Assembly: GCA_947184155.2 (NCBI GenBank)
Contig: CAMXCT020000843.1
Location: forward strand, 140,754-204,753
Direction of reading: 5' to 3'
From: Cladocopium goreaui
Taxonomy: Eukaryota; Sar; Dinophyceae; Suessiales; Symbiodiniaceae
Length of the DNA stretch: 64,000 bases
Every line of letters begins with the position of its first letter. The first letter of the stretch is position 1. Both the position numbers and the translations under genes were made by a program. Below, one piece after another: positions 1 through 11,565 of this stretch. Under the pieces are notes generated by a model. The model searched no databases. It had not been told where the DNA came from and worked only from the letters and a program-made list of their open reading frames with translations.

Positions 1-1002
1 CCATATATCCGCATCATCCGGCTGGTGTTCAACAAAAGCACATCCGGAAACTGTGGTTCACTGCCGGTGAAGCTTACTTTCCGCCTCCACCACATCGGAA
101 GTCTTTGGCCGGGTCATGGCACGCTATTCTCCCATGCCAGTGGTCCATGAATTCACACTTAAATGGAACTTTCAGCACTTTTTACACGACATGTTTGTAC
201 AATTTTGTACATACTGCTGAGAATGTCAACTGTCAACTGAGTCAACTATCAGCTCAAATTTGAGGAAGTAGATCGTATGGATCACTAAGTGCGAATTAAA
301 AGCATCACGCAACGCCCTAGCATGTTTACAAACAAATAGATCTATATTGCTCATCTCTCCTGTTGCTTGGGTTTCATCAAACAGTACTTCTGTGTAGGTC
401 CTCCAACTGATAACTACTCTACTCGAACTACTAGTTTTGTTTCTTCGCGACTGCGACATGATCGACATGTCTGCCGTTACCGTTTGAAGGATGTGAATTC
501 TCAAACTGTCACTTTGGTGGGTGCCAACATATAAAAACAAAGGCTGATCCAGTCTCACCATCATGCTCTGCAACTTGTTTATCATACGAATGGGATCAAC
601 TTGGGCTCTTTCTGCACTTCTCTTTCACCTCAATACCGGCGCTTCGCTTGCACTGTACAGGCACCATCCGGCACACCGCGCCACAAGAAATTCGGGCGAA
701 TTGGACAGCGAAACACGAGGTGGATTTTCCAGGGTTGCCAGTAACGTGCTGCTGTGAAGATCATAGATTTTGACAATACACAAGACAATCAAGAGATGAT
801 TGAGTTTTACAACTGCAAAACCACACTTGAACATTCTTTGGCAATTGGCCGACAGATGCTTAACATTTTCTCTGTCATGCACATCTCATTTTGGTCAATG
901 CACAAGAATCCCAGCGCCATCTCTTTGACCAAAAGGAAAGAGCAGTCAGCATCGATACTTCAATCCTGTGAGCTACACCTGTCTTGGGCCATACATCATA
1001 CA
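1..1002. other. AT-rich non-coding stretch
   Basis: No coding region can be supported here. Open frames are short, overlap on both strands and have no recognisable motif. No tandem repeat or inverted repeat of note was seen before the first MITE-like copy. Confidence 0.5.
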
Positions 1003-1122
1003 GACCCTCTGGTAATGACTAACATAGCTATTGAACATGACCCAGTCGAAATAGTGGATTTACCCATTGATAGCATGGTGGATCTTTCCATTGTTTTTTG
1101 GGACGGTTTACCAGGCCGGGTA
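1003..1122. mobile_element. MITE family 1, degenerate copy
   Basis: The left end reads ACCCTCTGGTAATGACTAAC and the right end GGTTTACCAGGCCGGGTA, an imperfect terminal inverted repeat. The interior (CATAGCTATTGAA, CCCAGTCGAAATAGTGGA, CCATTGATAGCATGG) recurs in the copies near 4.4 kb and 8.5 kb. No transposase is encoded, so this is a non-autonomous element. Confidence 0.6.
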
Positions 1123-1317
1123 CATATCCAGCAGACACTTCGCAGTTTCGCAGCCACAGCATATGCAGCATGTCGATATTGACGCTGCCAGCAATTTGAT
1201 GCAACTTTTCACACGGGACTCTACTGGAGAAAAACTAAAAAACAACAACTTGGATCACAAGCTGGCTGGTCTCAAACTATGGTAACTATGCCATCTCCGG
1301 ATATTGATGAATTGGGA

Positions 1318-1424
1318 TACCCTCTGGTAATGACTAACATAGCTATGGAAAACCACCATAAAAATCCACTATTTCGACTGGGCCATTTTCAATGTCGCAA
1401 ACTGTTAGTCATTACCAGAGGGTA
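1318..1424. mobile_element. MITE family 1, intact palindromic copy
   Basis: A 107 bp element with perfect 22 bp terminal inverted repeats: the left arm at 1318-1339 begins TACCCTCTGGTAATGAC and the right arm at 1403-1424 is its exact reverse complement. Both ends carry TA, consistent with a TA target duplication of the kind made by Tc1/mariner or PIF-type transposases. The superfamily is an inference. It can fold into a single hairpin and has no coding capacity. Confidence 0.8.
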
Positions 1425-4420
1425 ATGGTTTTTGCGGTAAGTGGAACTTGACCACCTTTGAAGCCCAGCCAGACATTGACATCACAAACCGCACAAGCCA
1501 CCCTCCGTTGAACGGATGTGACCTTCATACATGCGATGCCTCAGTCGATCACAGGGATTCAGATTGCACAGTGGCATGGCATGACCGACCGTGCACCAAT
1601 TGCAGCAAACAGTTTTCGGGATATCTCAGGATAAGAACGGAATTCACTGATCACTTCCAACAGTAGTGTAGTTTTCTGTAGTTTGATATCATCTGAGATG
1701 TAGACAGGACTATCCAACCGCACAGACCTTTCCTATCCTTCAAGCCGTAGAACAAGTTTGATGGCTCTGGGGCAGCTAAAACTGCTCGTTTTCATCATTC
1801 GAAGCTGGCAAAACGGTCAAGTCAGGTACAGTTGGGACTTTTCAGCCAAGGGATCCCCCAAGATATGGAGCTTTCCATAAATGGAACCCCAAAAATCCTC
1901 AAAATGTTTTTTTTCATCGAACATCCTATTAAAATCCTCAAAATGAAACCTCCATATGACCTGGGGCACCGAACGCGTTGCGTGCCATGATGTTTCCAGG
2001 TGTAGTGGCCAACTGAGGCACGACATGTCACAAACTTTCATCATGGATCCCAAAAACTTTCCGAACTCTTCGAATGGACAAAACATGACAAAACATATGG
2101 CGTACAGGTCTCCCATGTTCCGACCCAGCTCGGAGATTGAACAAATATGTATATATTATATATATATATATATCCATATATATCCTGGATATTCATTGGT
2201 TACAAATTTCTTTCCAGGGCAGATTTTGGTTTGATTTCTGTCCATTTTCTGTAGATTTGCCCATTTCAAAATAAACATGACCATTTCAAGAAAAAAACTT
2301 GCCACTTCATGTTTTTTCTTTTTATGTTTTCATTTTTGAGTCATGATGAATCTGCCCGGGTATTTCCGCTCTTTTCCCGGGTATTTCCGCCTTTTTCCCG
2401 ATAATTTCCACCCAGAAAAATCGACACATTTTTACGCAAAGTAGAGTAAGATCAGCCCAAAAGGCACGACATCCAAAATTGGCCACAGTAGTCAAAAAAT
2501 GACCATTTCCAGCTCCTTCACAAGAAATCCGCCCTAAGGGCAGAAATCTTGCAAACGGACAATTATTTGTGTCCTTTCGAGGTATATATACGCATAATGC
2601 GTATTTATATATATATGTATATATATATATCTGAATAAATAAATATAAAGTATGACTATACAGCCTGAATGTTGCTTATAAGATCATGTCACACGAGAAT
2701 AGGCCTGGAGCTCTTTGCAAGATTTCAGGTAGTCTCACAAAGCAGGAAGTGCTGATTGACATTGACGAGGTTCAAACAACACGCAGGAAAATAAGTCTAG
2801 CAGTTGGGATGGCAAACTGGACTTTGTAATCAAGATCTCATGATATTGGCCGGTTACCAGTTGGTTTTCTGGTTTTGCAAGCATGCTTTGGTATGTGTCG
2901 ATAGTCGTCGCCAATGTTTAGGCGACGACTTTGCCGACTTTGATCGTTGCCCCAACACCGAATTTACAGGGGAATTGGATGTGAAAAAACACAAAATTGG
3001 ATGGTGATAATTAGTTATATTCCATAAATCAATGATATTAATGATGGTTACTTCATAATTCCATTGAATTATGGAATTGGAACACAACAAAAGTGGCTGG
3101 ATTGAGAATCCAGTTGATTCCATATTGGCTTCCCATCCCATTTTTGTTTGCTTCCCAGCAAAAAAACTGCGAAAAACCTCGGCGCCCAAACACCCCAACT
3201 GCGACGCAGAATGTGGCTGAAATACTTGTCGTCTTGGATCCTGCGCAGAATCAGATACTGAGCCCACCTGGAGTTCAAACACCAATTGGCAGTGTGTCAA
3301 AACCAATAGTACCCCTGTAGTTCACATCAAAATAGCTGGTAAATGGATGTTCATTCCCCTAAAAATGGTATTAATAGGTATTGATCCATACCCAATTAGG
3401 ATGAATCTGGATCGATTTCGTCTATGACGATTCCTATCATCGTAGAACTAGTGGCCTAATCAGTGGAATTTCCTCAACAAAGAAGTTGGTCATTAGTTGT
3501 TTTCGATGGTTTCTGCCTCCTCCTCCATGATTTTCGGACACTCGGCGGCTGATTCAGGTGAGCCATTTTAAAGTTATACCCGGTTTCCCCACATGAAATA
3601 TCGCTTGGTGAATATCTATTCCGTGTATTGATGGGTTAGTTATATTCCATAATTCAATGATATTAATGATGGTTAGTTCATAATTCCATCATGATTGATA
3701 TTGATAGTGACATTCCATTGTATCCCATTACATATGATGGCTATGGATAGTTCATAATTCCCATGGTTCGCTTCAGTCGCCCACTGCAGGTCACCCAACA
3801 CAGTCCGGGAGAGTCGAACGTTGGTTGCAATTTCGTCAATTTATTGGGATATCCATGCATGATAGAACTTCATATCTAAAAGAACACATCAAATCTATAG
3901 ATATGTGCATAAATGATGTTCTATATATAGAAAACAAAACATAACATCCATATCATCATAGTTTATTGGGGGATATGGATCCATGGTGAATGTTTTCTGA
4001 AATTCTTGTGCTGAATCCATGGAAATCCCCCGTTGAAACAGCGAGATCAGACACCGCGCCCTGCGGAAAGATGTTCGTAGTACTTGGCGAAATCGCTCAG
4101 GGAGATCCTTGTGGGGATGGTGAGAAACGGCATCGCGGCAACATGGGGAATCTAAAAATGACTAATTTAAATATATATATGTATAAATATATAAATATAC
4201 ATGCATATATATATAAATGTCGTTTTTTTTGGATGATTTATCTTAATACAACTAGGTCATGGTTTGGACTTGGAGTGATATTCAAGTTACCTCAGTTATC
4301 TCAGTTGCAAGAAACATCAAGAAACCAGGGACTGGGTGACTGGGGTGCTCGGTGAAATCGCGCGACAATGGTGATCCATTCGGCAGTTCACAGAATTTTC
4401 AATGAAGGTGAATAATGACA
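1425..4420. other. Non-coding stretch with (TA)n tracts and short dispersed repeats
   Basis: TA-rich microsatellites lie at about 2146-2184, 2581-2632 and 4160-4220. A ~60 bp sequence (TTAGTTATATTCCATAA..CAATGATATTAATGATGG) occurs twice, at 3008-3066 and 3643-3700. Positions 3286-3402 hold one arm of a dispersed inverted pair described separately. No gene could be supported. Confidence 0.6.
3286..3402 (+). repeat. Dispersed repeat, forward copy
   Basis: The stretch containing GTACCCCTGTAGTTCACATC and AAAAATGGTATTAATAGG reappears in reverse orientation at 7567-7678. The match includes the flanking GTGTCAAAACC, so the repeat is about 110 bp. It probably belongs to a non-autonomous element, but no terminal repeat was identified. 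Confidence 0.6.
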
Positions 4421-4423
4421 GGG

Positions 4424-4691
4424 GCCTCTGGTAATTTGTGTTACATAGCTATTGAAGCCATGGCCCAGTCGAAATCGTGGATGAATCCCCATTGATAGCA
4501 TGGTAAAATGGTGGATCTTTCCATTCAATGGAAATTCCAGGATCCTAAATTGGAGGTACTGTACCATATAAGGCCATATTTTGTGGGGATATTCCCTGAA
4601 ACATAGGCCTTACATAGGCCTTACATATGGTAGGTACCTCCAATTTAGGATCCTGAAATGGCCATTGATTATGTGGCTGTTTACCAGAGGC
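4424..4691. mobile_element. MITE family 1 copy interrupted by MITE family 2
   Basis: The outer ends (GCCTCTGGTAATTT on the left and TTACCAGAGGC on the right) and the left interior (CATAGCTATTGAA, CCCAGTCGAAAT, CATTGATAGCATGG) match family 1. The copy is about 268 bp instead of 107-138 bp because a second palindromic element occupies its right half. Confidence 0.6.
4526..4667. mobile_element. MITE family 2, copy a (nested)
   Basis: Long inverted arms: GGATCCTAAATTGGAGGTAC at 4540-4559 and its reverse complement at 4634-4653. The symmetry extends outward into CAATGG and CCATTG. The centre holds AGGCC/GGCCT motifs, also present in copy b near 9.9 kb. There is no coding capacity. It sits inside a family 1 element, so it inserted later. 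Confidence 0.7.
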
Positions 4692-4986
4692 TATCATGTC
4701 TGAAGCTTCCGATGGATTGAATTCATCGACGTAAATCCCAACACGGGCACCCAGCGCCTATCACTTCGGCTGGTGATTTGAGTCATCACTTCTTGGTAGA
4801 CCTGGCGATTTTTGGCATACAACTGTCTGCATAGTTCAAGATGATTTTGTTTTTCTCACTGCACGCACATATCAAACCATGCTGAACCATGCAGAACACA
4901 AGTGGTGTTTTTCCGCTGTGTTTCTTCGCTTGACATTAGGAGTTTGAGTTTAGTTGATGCTATTTGGTCAATTATACTCCAATAGG

Positions 4987-5117
4987 TACCATCTGGTTAT
5001 GACATTCACAGTTCGCCATGGAAAATCACCATGCTATTAAGTTCGGTAAACCATCTATTTCTATATGGGCCTTGGCTTAACCATGGCGAAGTGTGAACGT
5101 CATAACCAGGCCGGGTA
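4987..5117. mobile_element. MITE family 1, diverged copy
   Basis: 131 bp, with arms TACCATCTGGTTATGACATT on the left and CATAACCAGGCCGGGTA on the right. The inner arms CGCCATGG and CCATGGCG extend the palindrome. TA is present at both ends. Confidence 0.65.
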
Positions 5118-5301
5118 CTTCCACTGTGCCACTATCTCTACAGCACCTCTTTGGCGTCTTTCAATCCTGCCTGCGACGAATCGAAGTGATCGAAGACGAA
5201 TGTGGGGAAGACTAGTCAAAAAAATCATCAATTTACATAACTTATATAACTATTTATTATATAACAATTATAGTTGTGTTTTTGTTTTCCTACGGCCTTT
5301 T

Positions 5302-5480
5302 AAACGAAACATTTTGATGTGAAAACGGCGTGCGCTCACAATTTTCCACCGCAAAAAGCCGTGAAACGAAACATTTTCAATGTAAAACGTGGTGCGTTCA
5401 CGACTTTTCACCGCAAAAGCCGTGAAACGAAACATTTTGAATGTGAAAACGGAGTGCGCTCACAATTTTCCACCGCAAAA
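5302..5480 (+). repeat. Minisatellite, ~62 bp x 3
   Basis: Three tandem units begin AACGAAACATTTT at 5302, 5364 and 5425. Each continues through a GTGCG(C/T)TCAC segment and a CACCGCAAAA segment. Units are 61-62 bp and about 85-90% alike by eye. Frames stay open across it only because the unit lacks stops, so no protein is inferred. Confidence 0.8.
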
Positions 5481-6024
5481 TGTCAATCTGACGCGGCGAG
5501 CTATCGAATTATGCTTAATTACAAGTGTATATATATATATACATACACTACATATACAACTTCTATGCATTATATAGAGTCTTCATGACCCTGTTTTTGA
5601 AGAACTTCGAATCTCTTCGTTGCGGAGCCACTGGAACAACTGGCAGACCTGAACCCTAAGTCCACAACCAGGCACTTCTACAGCAGCACTTCTACAACCA
5701 TCATCAGGCCCTCACCCAGTCTGTCCTCAACATCTGGGTGCTTGGAAGCACTGAAACGCGCCTGAGTCGCGTAAAATGCACAGTTCACTGGGTTGAGCTG
5801 GTGCACAAATGAACTGGTTTTGAAATGGTTTGGAAGTTTGGCAATGCTTGTGAAACCGTTCTATTCAGATTTTCTTTGAATCCATCGAAACTGTTGACTT
5901 GTGGGAAGCCGCATCTACTGGTTTCACTGGATGCCATGCCAAACTCAACTGCGGATGTTTGGTCCAAATTTTCGGGCCATCTAGTGACCATCCTATCAGG
6001 TCACCCAGTCCTACAAGGTGGTTT
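5481..6024. other. Non-coding stretch
   Basis: Apart from a short (TA)n tract near 5527-5560, nothing recognisable was seen. Overlapping short frames on both strands near 5.8-6.0 kb have no supporting motif. Confidence 0.4.
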
Positions 6025-6122
6025 CCCCAAGATAGCTAAGTTGGTTTATAACTCCAATAACTATGGTTTATAGGTGATATATCTATAGTTAATGGGATTA
6101 TAAACCAACTTATAACTTGGGG
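6025..6122. mobile_element. MITE family 3, palindromic element
   Basis: The left arm 6025-6050 (CCCCAAGATAGCTAAGTTGG..) pairs with the right arm 6098-6122 (..CCAACTTATAACTTGGGG) with a few mismatches. The ~45 bp centre is AT-rich. Only one copy was seen in this window, so assignment to a transposon family is an inference from shape. Confidence 0.5.
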
Positions 6123-6539
6123 GGCCCCACATTGTAATGATTTCGAGGCATCAGATCATCACTTCGAGACTCGTCTCGGTCTCCGTACGCGCAAAGTACG
6201 CGCATCCACCAAGCCATCTGCTCTTCGGAGGCTTTGGAAGACCTTCGCAGGATGCCAAGGCGTACCATGGTCTCATTGTCCATGGTGGAATTTCATGGTG
6301 GAATGGTGATTTGTTCTGGATCCTGAAAGATGTTCGCTGCAACCCTGATATTTGCCCACCCTAAAATTGTGGAATGGTTGCAGATTTCCATATGTTTATG
6401 TAGGTAATATATGTATGCGTAGACCAGATAGTGCCCGGCCCGCGCCGGGCGGAAGCTTCGACAATAGGAAATAACTATAACAATAACATGATTATATTTT
6501 TTTTGAGATGCAGAAACAATGAGCTGTCGAAGACATGAA

Positions 6540-6780
6540 AGAACCCATGGGCAACTGACCGAATGAAGCAATGAATCAGTGATTCCGGGAATCAATGAGT
6601 CAATAAATCGATGAATCAATAAAAACAATGAAACCATGAACGAACGAATCAAGGAACCAATGAATCAATGAAACAACGAACTAATGAATCAAAGAATCAG
6701 CGAACCAGCCAATCAATAAACCAATGAATCAATGAACCAACTAATCGATGAATCAATGAGTCAGTGAATCAGTTCCAACA
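6540..6780 (+). repeat. Degenerate AATCAATGAA short-period array
   Basis: Variants of AATCAATGAA, AACCAATGAA and AATCAGTGAA follow each other with a period of about 8-12 bases for roughly 240 bp. Stops and frame jumps make coding unlikely. Confidence 0.6.
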
Positions 6781-7366
6781 TTCCAACTGAACCATCTGGC
6801 CAAACCTGGCATCCCAAGCGCAGAAAGGTCTGAAAAGCATCGTTTTGGGCTTGAGCGGTCGGTGTCAACAAGCAGACGGCTTCCGAAGCCTCCCTACGTG
6901 TGGTCGAATCAATGACTCCGAAGGACTCATGAGAATCACCCTGTGTGAGCGATTCTCATTTCGAGGCAGCTCTTCAGTGAACTTAGAGGGGCATCCAATA
7001 TTCGTATTCGTAGTGTCACTGTCAAGAAAAAAACACATGTTGATTCATGCTGATATTTGCTGAAAATTCTCATATTCTCCCCATAAAATAGTTAGTGATG
7101 AAGTCAATAGAATATGAGTGAATATTCCACAAGACAGTATGGAATTTCGAGAACTTATGTCCAAAGTCTCTACCTTCCAGAAACCATAGCAGGACATCTC
7201 ACACGACAGTCAGTCGCCACGCAGAGATGGCAATTGAGTCCAGTGAAAATCTGAGGGGAAATCTTGGGATTTCCTGAACCATGGAATCCATGGAACTTCA
7301 ATGAACTTCATCAAATCCATGGGTCTCATCCATGGTTTTTTTTGAAATGCCCCGAGATTTTTGGGG

Positions 7367-7420
7367 AATCCCCATTTTTCATCCCCATTTTTCATCCCCA
7401 TTTTTCATCCCCATCCTGAA
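7367..7420 (+). repeat. 13 bp tandem repeat (TCCCCATTTTTCA)
   Basis: Four nearly perfect head-to-tail copies of a 13 bp unit. It is a simple minisatellite with no coding implication. Confidence 0.8.
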
Positions 7421-7566
7421 ATCATTGAAATAGCATCAGAGCATGCAACGACCATAAAAAACGACCGACAGAAATCCCCGTTGGACATTTATTTATGCCG
7501 GGACTTCAGATCCCACTTGGATAATCCCACTATTCGTGTGGACCTCACCATCTGAACTCCTGGCAG

Positions 7567-7678
7567 TATATGGGTATGGGTCAATACCTATGAAAATACC
7601 ATTTTTAGTGGGATGAACATCCATTTAACAGCTATTTTGATGTGAACTACAGGGGTACAAGGTTTTGACACACTGCCA
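7567..7678 (-). repeat. Dispersed repeat, reverse copy
   Basis: Reverse complement of the repeat at 3286-3402 (AAAATACCATTTTTAGTGGG, GATGTGAACTACAGGGGTAC, GGTTTTGACACACTG). Similarity is high, with small indels. Confidence 0.6.
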
Positions 7679-8442
7679 TATCTTGAAAAGCTAAGACTGA
7701 TTCCGCAAAGCAACTCTTTGACACGAAACTTGGATTTGTCATATCATGTCATATCATTGTTTCGTTGAAGATTGGGAGGCCCGCTTCTTTTTTTTGGCTA
7801 CTGTCACTCTTTGGGGTTTTTATTACCTAGCCAGGATTTATTCCACTGTTGATGCTATGGATCTTGTCTTCTATTTGCCATGCCATAGTTTTCTGCCTCA
7901 GGGGGATCATGGGTAGTAGCCTCAACAATCAAACATGGCAATGCAAAATCCGCCATTCGACATGTTTACCATTCAAACATTCTCTTTTTCGTTCGGGGAT
8001 TTTCCAGCTAGCCACGTCTGATTACCGGTAAGCAATTTTGGGAATCTCACTCCCCTGGGCTGGACTCACTTGCGAAATACTTGCTCTAGAAATGCCAACG
8101 ACCGCTTTGGCGAAATTTTTCATGGCGGGGGCATATTCCACGACTGCCTGGAAAATAGCCGCTTGCTATAGCCCCCAGAGCAGAGGCGTTTTCTTCAAAA
8201 ATCTTCTTGCTATCGAAATCCGGCCTGTGATTGATTTCAGTGGAGGCATGGGATCAATCTCTGTGTTGACACTCTGTGTGTTGTTTCGCTGCTCCACTTT
8301 ACTCCAATGTGCTCCGCGTTCCGCGGAAGTTTTTCACTGTGTTTTTTTTCACCGGTTGAAAACAACCGGTCCAGCCCTGCCCTTTGGGAGGGCCGCGAAT
8401 GAATTCAGCAAACTTGAAATACCATGTGAGGATCCGTTAAGC
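7679..8442. other. Non-coding stretch
   Basis: An open frame starts at about 8038, but its predicted product has no recognisable motif and runs into the MITE at 8443. Nothing else was identified. Confidence 0.35.
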
Positions 8443-8580
8443 TACCCTCTGGGTATGACGTTCACAGGGCTAGCCGCTAGCTAGCCATGGTTAAGCCATG
8501 GCCCTAATCGAAATAGATGATTAATAGCATGGTGATTTTCCATGGCGAACTGTAAATCTGTTAGTCATAACCAAAGGGTA
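8443..8580. mobile_element. MITE family 1 copy
   Basis: 138 bp from TACCCTCTGGGTATGACG to CATAACCAAAGGGTA, with inner palindromic CCATGG segments and the family interior CTAATCGAAATAGATG. It is among the longest uninterrupted family 1 copies here. Confidence 0.7.
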
Positions 8581-9854
8581 GTTTAGCCATGTTGAACAAC
8601 TTCCCAAAAAATCGTCGTGGATTAACCCCCGTGCCAGACTCTGCGGCACCTAAGAATAGCTTACGATGAAAAAAAACGCGAGTGAAACCCAATTTTTGAG
8701 GTGCTCTATTGCATTCTTTTCGCCTTAAACCTTACCTCAGGCTATTTTTCGTGCAGGAAACATAAAGCAAAAAAGGATCCCACAACAAGCTAAGGGCTAA
8801 GATGTACAAAAAGATTGGAGTTTGCGAAAATTGACTTGGAAATCAAACAGTCACACCTTTGACAGAGAACCTGCTAGTCACGGTGTTAGTTGAAGCGCAG
8901 GTAGTCCCTTCGCGTGATTATGCGTGATTCGTAGTGCGATCTGTGCTGCGACCCGAAGTTGGAAACGGAGCCCTAAACAGGTACTAGATCTACAAGAAAT
9001 AAACACCTGCATACAGTGGACCTATGGATATTATGGATGGAATAAAGACCAGGAAATACGACGTATCAGCAGTGAAATCAAGAGCCAATTGCCCATTTCA
9101 TGGTATTTCTATCTGTTTCTCCCAGCTGACTGGGACTTGGCTCACAATGAAACCTTCTTGGGAATGAGCCAACGAGTGTCTTCTGGAAGCTTGTCCACCT
9201 CGGGGTTCCAGTTGTCATCGAGTCATTGAGTCGTTTCATGACCACAGAATTCACATGGAGCTGGGCAGATATGGATTTATGCCTTCAATATTTCTGTTCT
9301 GCATATGCTTTGATTGCCATTGATTGCATATGTAACACTGGGCACCTGATCTGAATACATCTGAATATATCTGAATACGCTGCTTGTGCACCGGTCAATG
9401 CAGTCCGTTAGTCGCTCCAGTCTCAATGCTATCTAGTCCATTCTTCTCTGGACCTATAGTAGATCTGTTTACACCTCCCCACATCTCTCTTCATCTCTCC
9501 GAAACCATTTGTTAAATTTATTTGTCAAGCTAAAGTATTGAATCTTTGACTCGGACGTTTATCTGTTGGATGTAATCCCACCGGGAAAAAAATCTGCAAT
9601 GCTTTGCTAAACGAGAGGGAAGAAACACTGTTTCGCCTAGAAGACACATCTGAAACAAAAACACAAATCCATTCAATTGCAAATTTGGATGATTTCCATT
9701 GCCAATCTTAGATACCCTGCAAAAAAAAAACTTTGCTGGTGAACGTAGATATTCCCATTGATACCAAAAGACTAAAGGATTAGTTTCTCCCCATCTAAGA
9801 TTGACCCAGATTTCTGTCATCCAAAAAACAATCCACACATGAAAATCCTCATGT
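8581..9854. other. Non-coding stretch
   Basis: No repeat or coding region could be supported. Short frames on both strands lack motifs. Confidence 0.4.
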
Positions 9855-10034
9855 CAATGGCCATTTCAGGAACCTAAATTGGAGCTACCTACCATGTATA
9901 AGGCCTATTTCTCAGGCCTATGTTCCAGGAAATATCCCCAGAAAATATGGCCTAAAAAATGGTACTAACGTACCTCCCTTATATGGTACTAACGTACCTC
10001 CATAAGTTGGATCCTGAAGATCTCCCATTGATCA
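9855..10034. mobile_element. MITE family 2, copy b
   Basis: The left arm CAATGGCCATTTCAGGAACC..AATTGGAG and the right arm CCTCCATAAG..TTGGATCCTGA match copy a near 4.5 kb. The interior contains two tandem GGTACTAACGTACCTCC segments and paired AGGCCT motifs. Confidence 0.6.
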
Positions 10035-10249
10035 TGGAAATCATGCGCCGAACTTTCCGATGGTACTGATGGTACCGTCCTCATCTGTACCGAGGTGCAG
10101 CATCTTGAGCCTTCAAACGCCTCTCAGAGTCCAGATCAAGCAACGTTCGCCTCAGGCGGATCCAAATAAATGGATTTGATAAATGAATTCCGATTCGGAT
10201 GCTTTTGATATGTTTTATCATGTTCGAATTGTATATGACCATATCTTAT

Positions 10250-10327
10250 AACATAATATATATATAATATAATAAATAAATAAATATATATATAATAATA
10301 AAATATAATATGATATATATATATAAT
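10250..10327. repeat. (TA)n / TAATA-rich microsatellite
   Basis: About 78 bp of almost pure A and T with TATATA and AATAAATAA runs. It is typical of the left 14 kb of the window and not seen at this length beyond it. Confidence 0.8.
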
Positions 10328-10510
10328 GACTGCTATGGGGGCAAATGAAACTGAACCATGAAGCACATCCTTGAGAAGTTGACCCCTGCGCTGAAACGTT
10401 GACTTTTTGTTGAATCCTCAAGGCATCCACCAACTCCTCAGCCATAAGAAATTCTATGCCGTCCTAAAGCCACCATATCCCCAAGCCGAACGGTTAGAAT
10501 CGGTTAGAAG

Positions 10511-10620
10511 ATATGGGTTTGTCTGAAAATAGTGTACCCCTACACCCAATGGTTAATGATCATTATCACTACTAAATGGCTATAATTGGGGGTATACCCC
10601 ATTTTCAGACATACCCATAT
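10511..10620. mobile_element. MITE family 4, palindromic element
   Basis: 110 bp with 20 bp terminal inverted repeats matching at 19 of 20 bases: ATATGGGTTTGTCTGAAAAT on the left and ATTTTCAGACATACCCATAT on the right. Inner arms GTACCCCTA and GGTATACCCC continue the palindrome. There is no coding capacity. Confidence 0.7.
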
Positions 10621-11262
10621 GAGAAAACACAGCAAACACATGGCTCTTGCCGAGGGAATGTTGCCGGAGTTATCGTAAAATCATGGGACCATGAGGCCAA
10701 GTTGCAAATAGTCCTCGAAGGGTTTCGCGAGACGAAATTCTTTCCTGAACCATTGACATTTCCATGACAAAGTTGTGGAACGACCAGAAAAAATGGAAAC
10801 ACATATACAAGTAAGTGTGGTAAACCTCATCATGAACTAGCCCATACCAGCCCCAAATCACTACAAATGGGTGGGATTCGAACCATCCCCACATGGTAGG
10901 GTTTCCCGCCTCAAAAACATTCACGGAGGAGGTAGCAATATGTTCCAACATTGTTCCAACTACTTTTGCCCGCTTTGGATATGTTCATCGCGTACATCAT
11001 TGCAAACTCTTGATGAACTCAGCATCATGTGCCCATGAGCAATGGCTCAAGCCTCAAGATATGCAGGCTTTCATGATTCGACACATCAAAGAACCACAGC
11101 AAACTAGCGCCATGGTCAAAACAAGGTATAACTTGTAGATATCTGGGGTTACTTGGCTTATGGCCCATCAAAAACCATCAAAAAAACGATTGGATATCCA
11201 GAAAATCCAATTTTTTAAGATAATCATCAACCAAATCCCATTGCTTATGAAAAGGCAGATCA

Positions 11263-11381
11263 TTCTGGGTAAATTATAATATTTCACTACCCTGAATTAA
11301 GGCCTCACATGGGGATGATTCCCCTTACTATGATTATAGTGAGGGAGAACAGGCTTCGGTCGTTATTCAATTTACCCAGAT
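11263..11381. mobile_element. MITE family 5, candidate
   Basis: Inverted ends TCTGGGTAAATTATAA and TTATTCAATTTACCCAGA, 119 bp apart. It is a single copy in this window, so confidence is moderate. Confidence 0.5.
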
Positions 11382-11453
11382 AAAAATATCAGTGGAATTT
11401 CCTCAACATTTGGAAGTTGGTCATGAGATAATCATCAACCAAATCCCATTGCT

Positions 11454-11565
11454 TACCCTCTGGTAATTTAACATAGCTATTGAAAATGGGCATTGAAATA
11501 GTGAGTTTTCCCGTAAAAAAAACAGTGATTTTCCATAGTTATGTAAACGTTTACCAGAGGGTTTA
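11454..11565. mobile_element. MITE family 1 copy
   Basis: Left end TACCCTCTGGTAATTTAACA, right end GTTTACCAGAGGGTTTA. The interior retains CATAGCTATTGAAAA and GATTTTCCATAG from other family members. Confidence 0.65.

Noticed and set aside
11031-11060. Possible relict spliced-leader sequence (GGCTCAAG)
   Set aside because: Only about nine bases match the leader 3' end. The same short word also occurs inside the copia element (26,869) by chance, so a retrocopied mRNA cannot be claimed.
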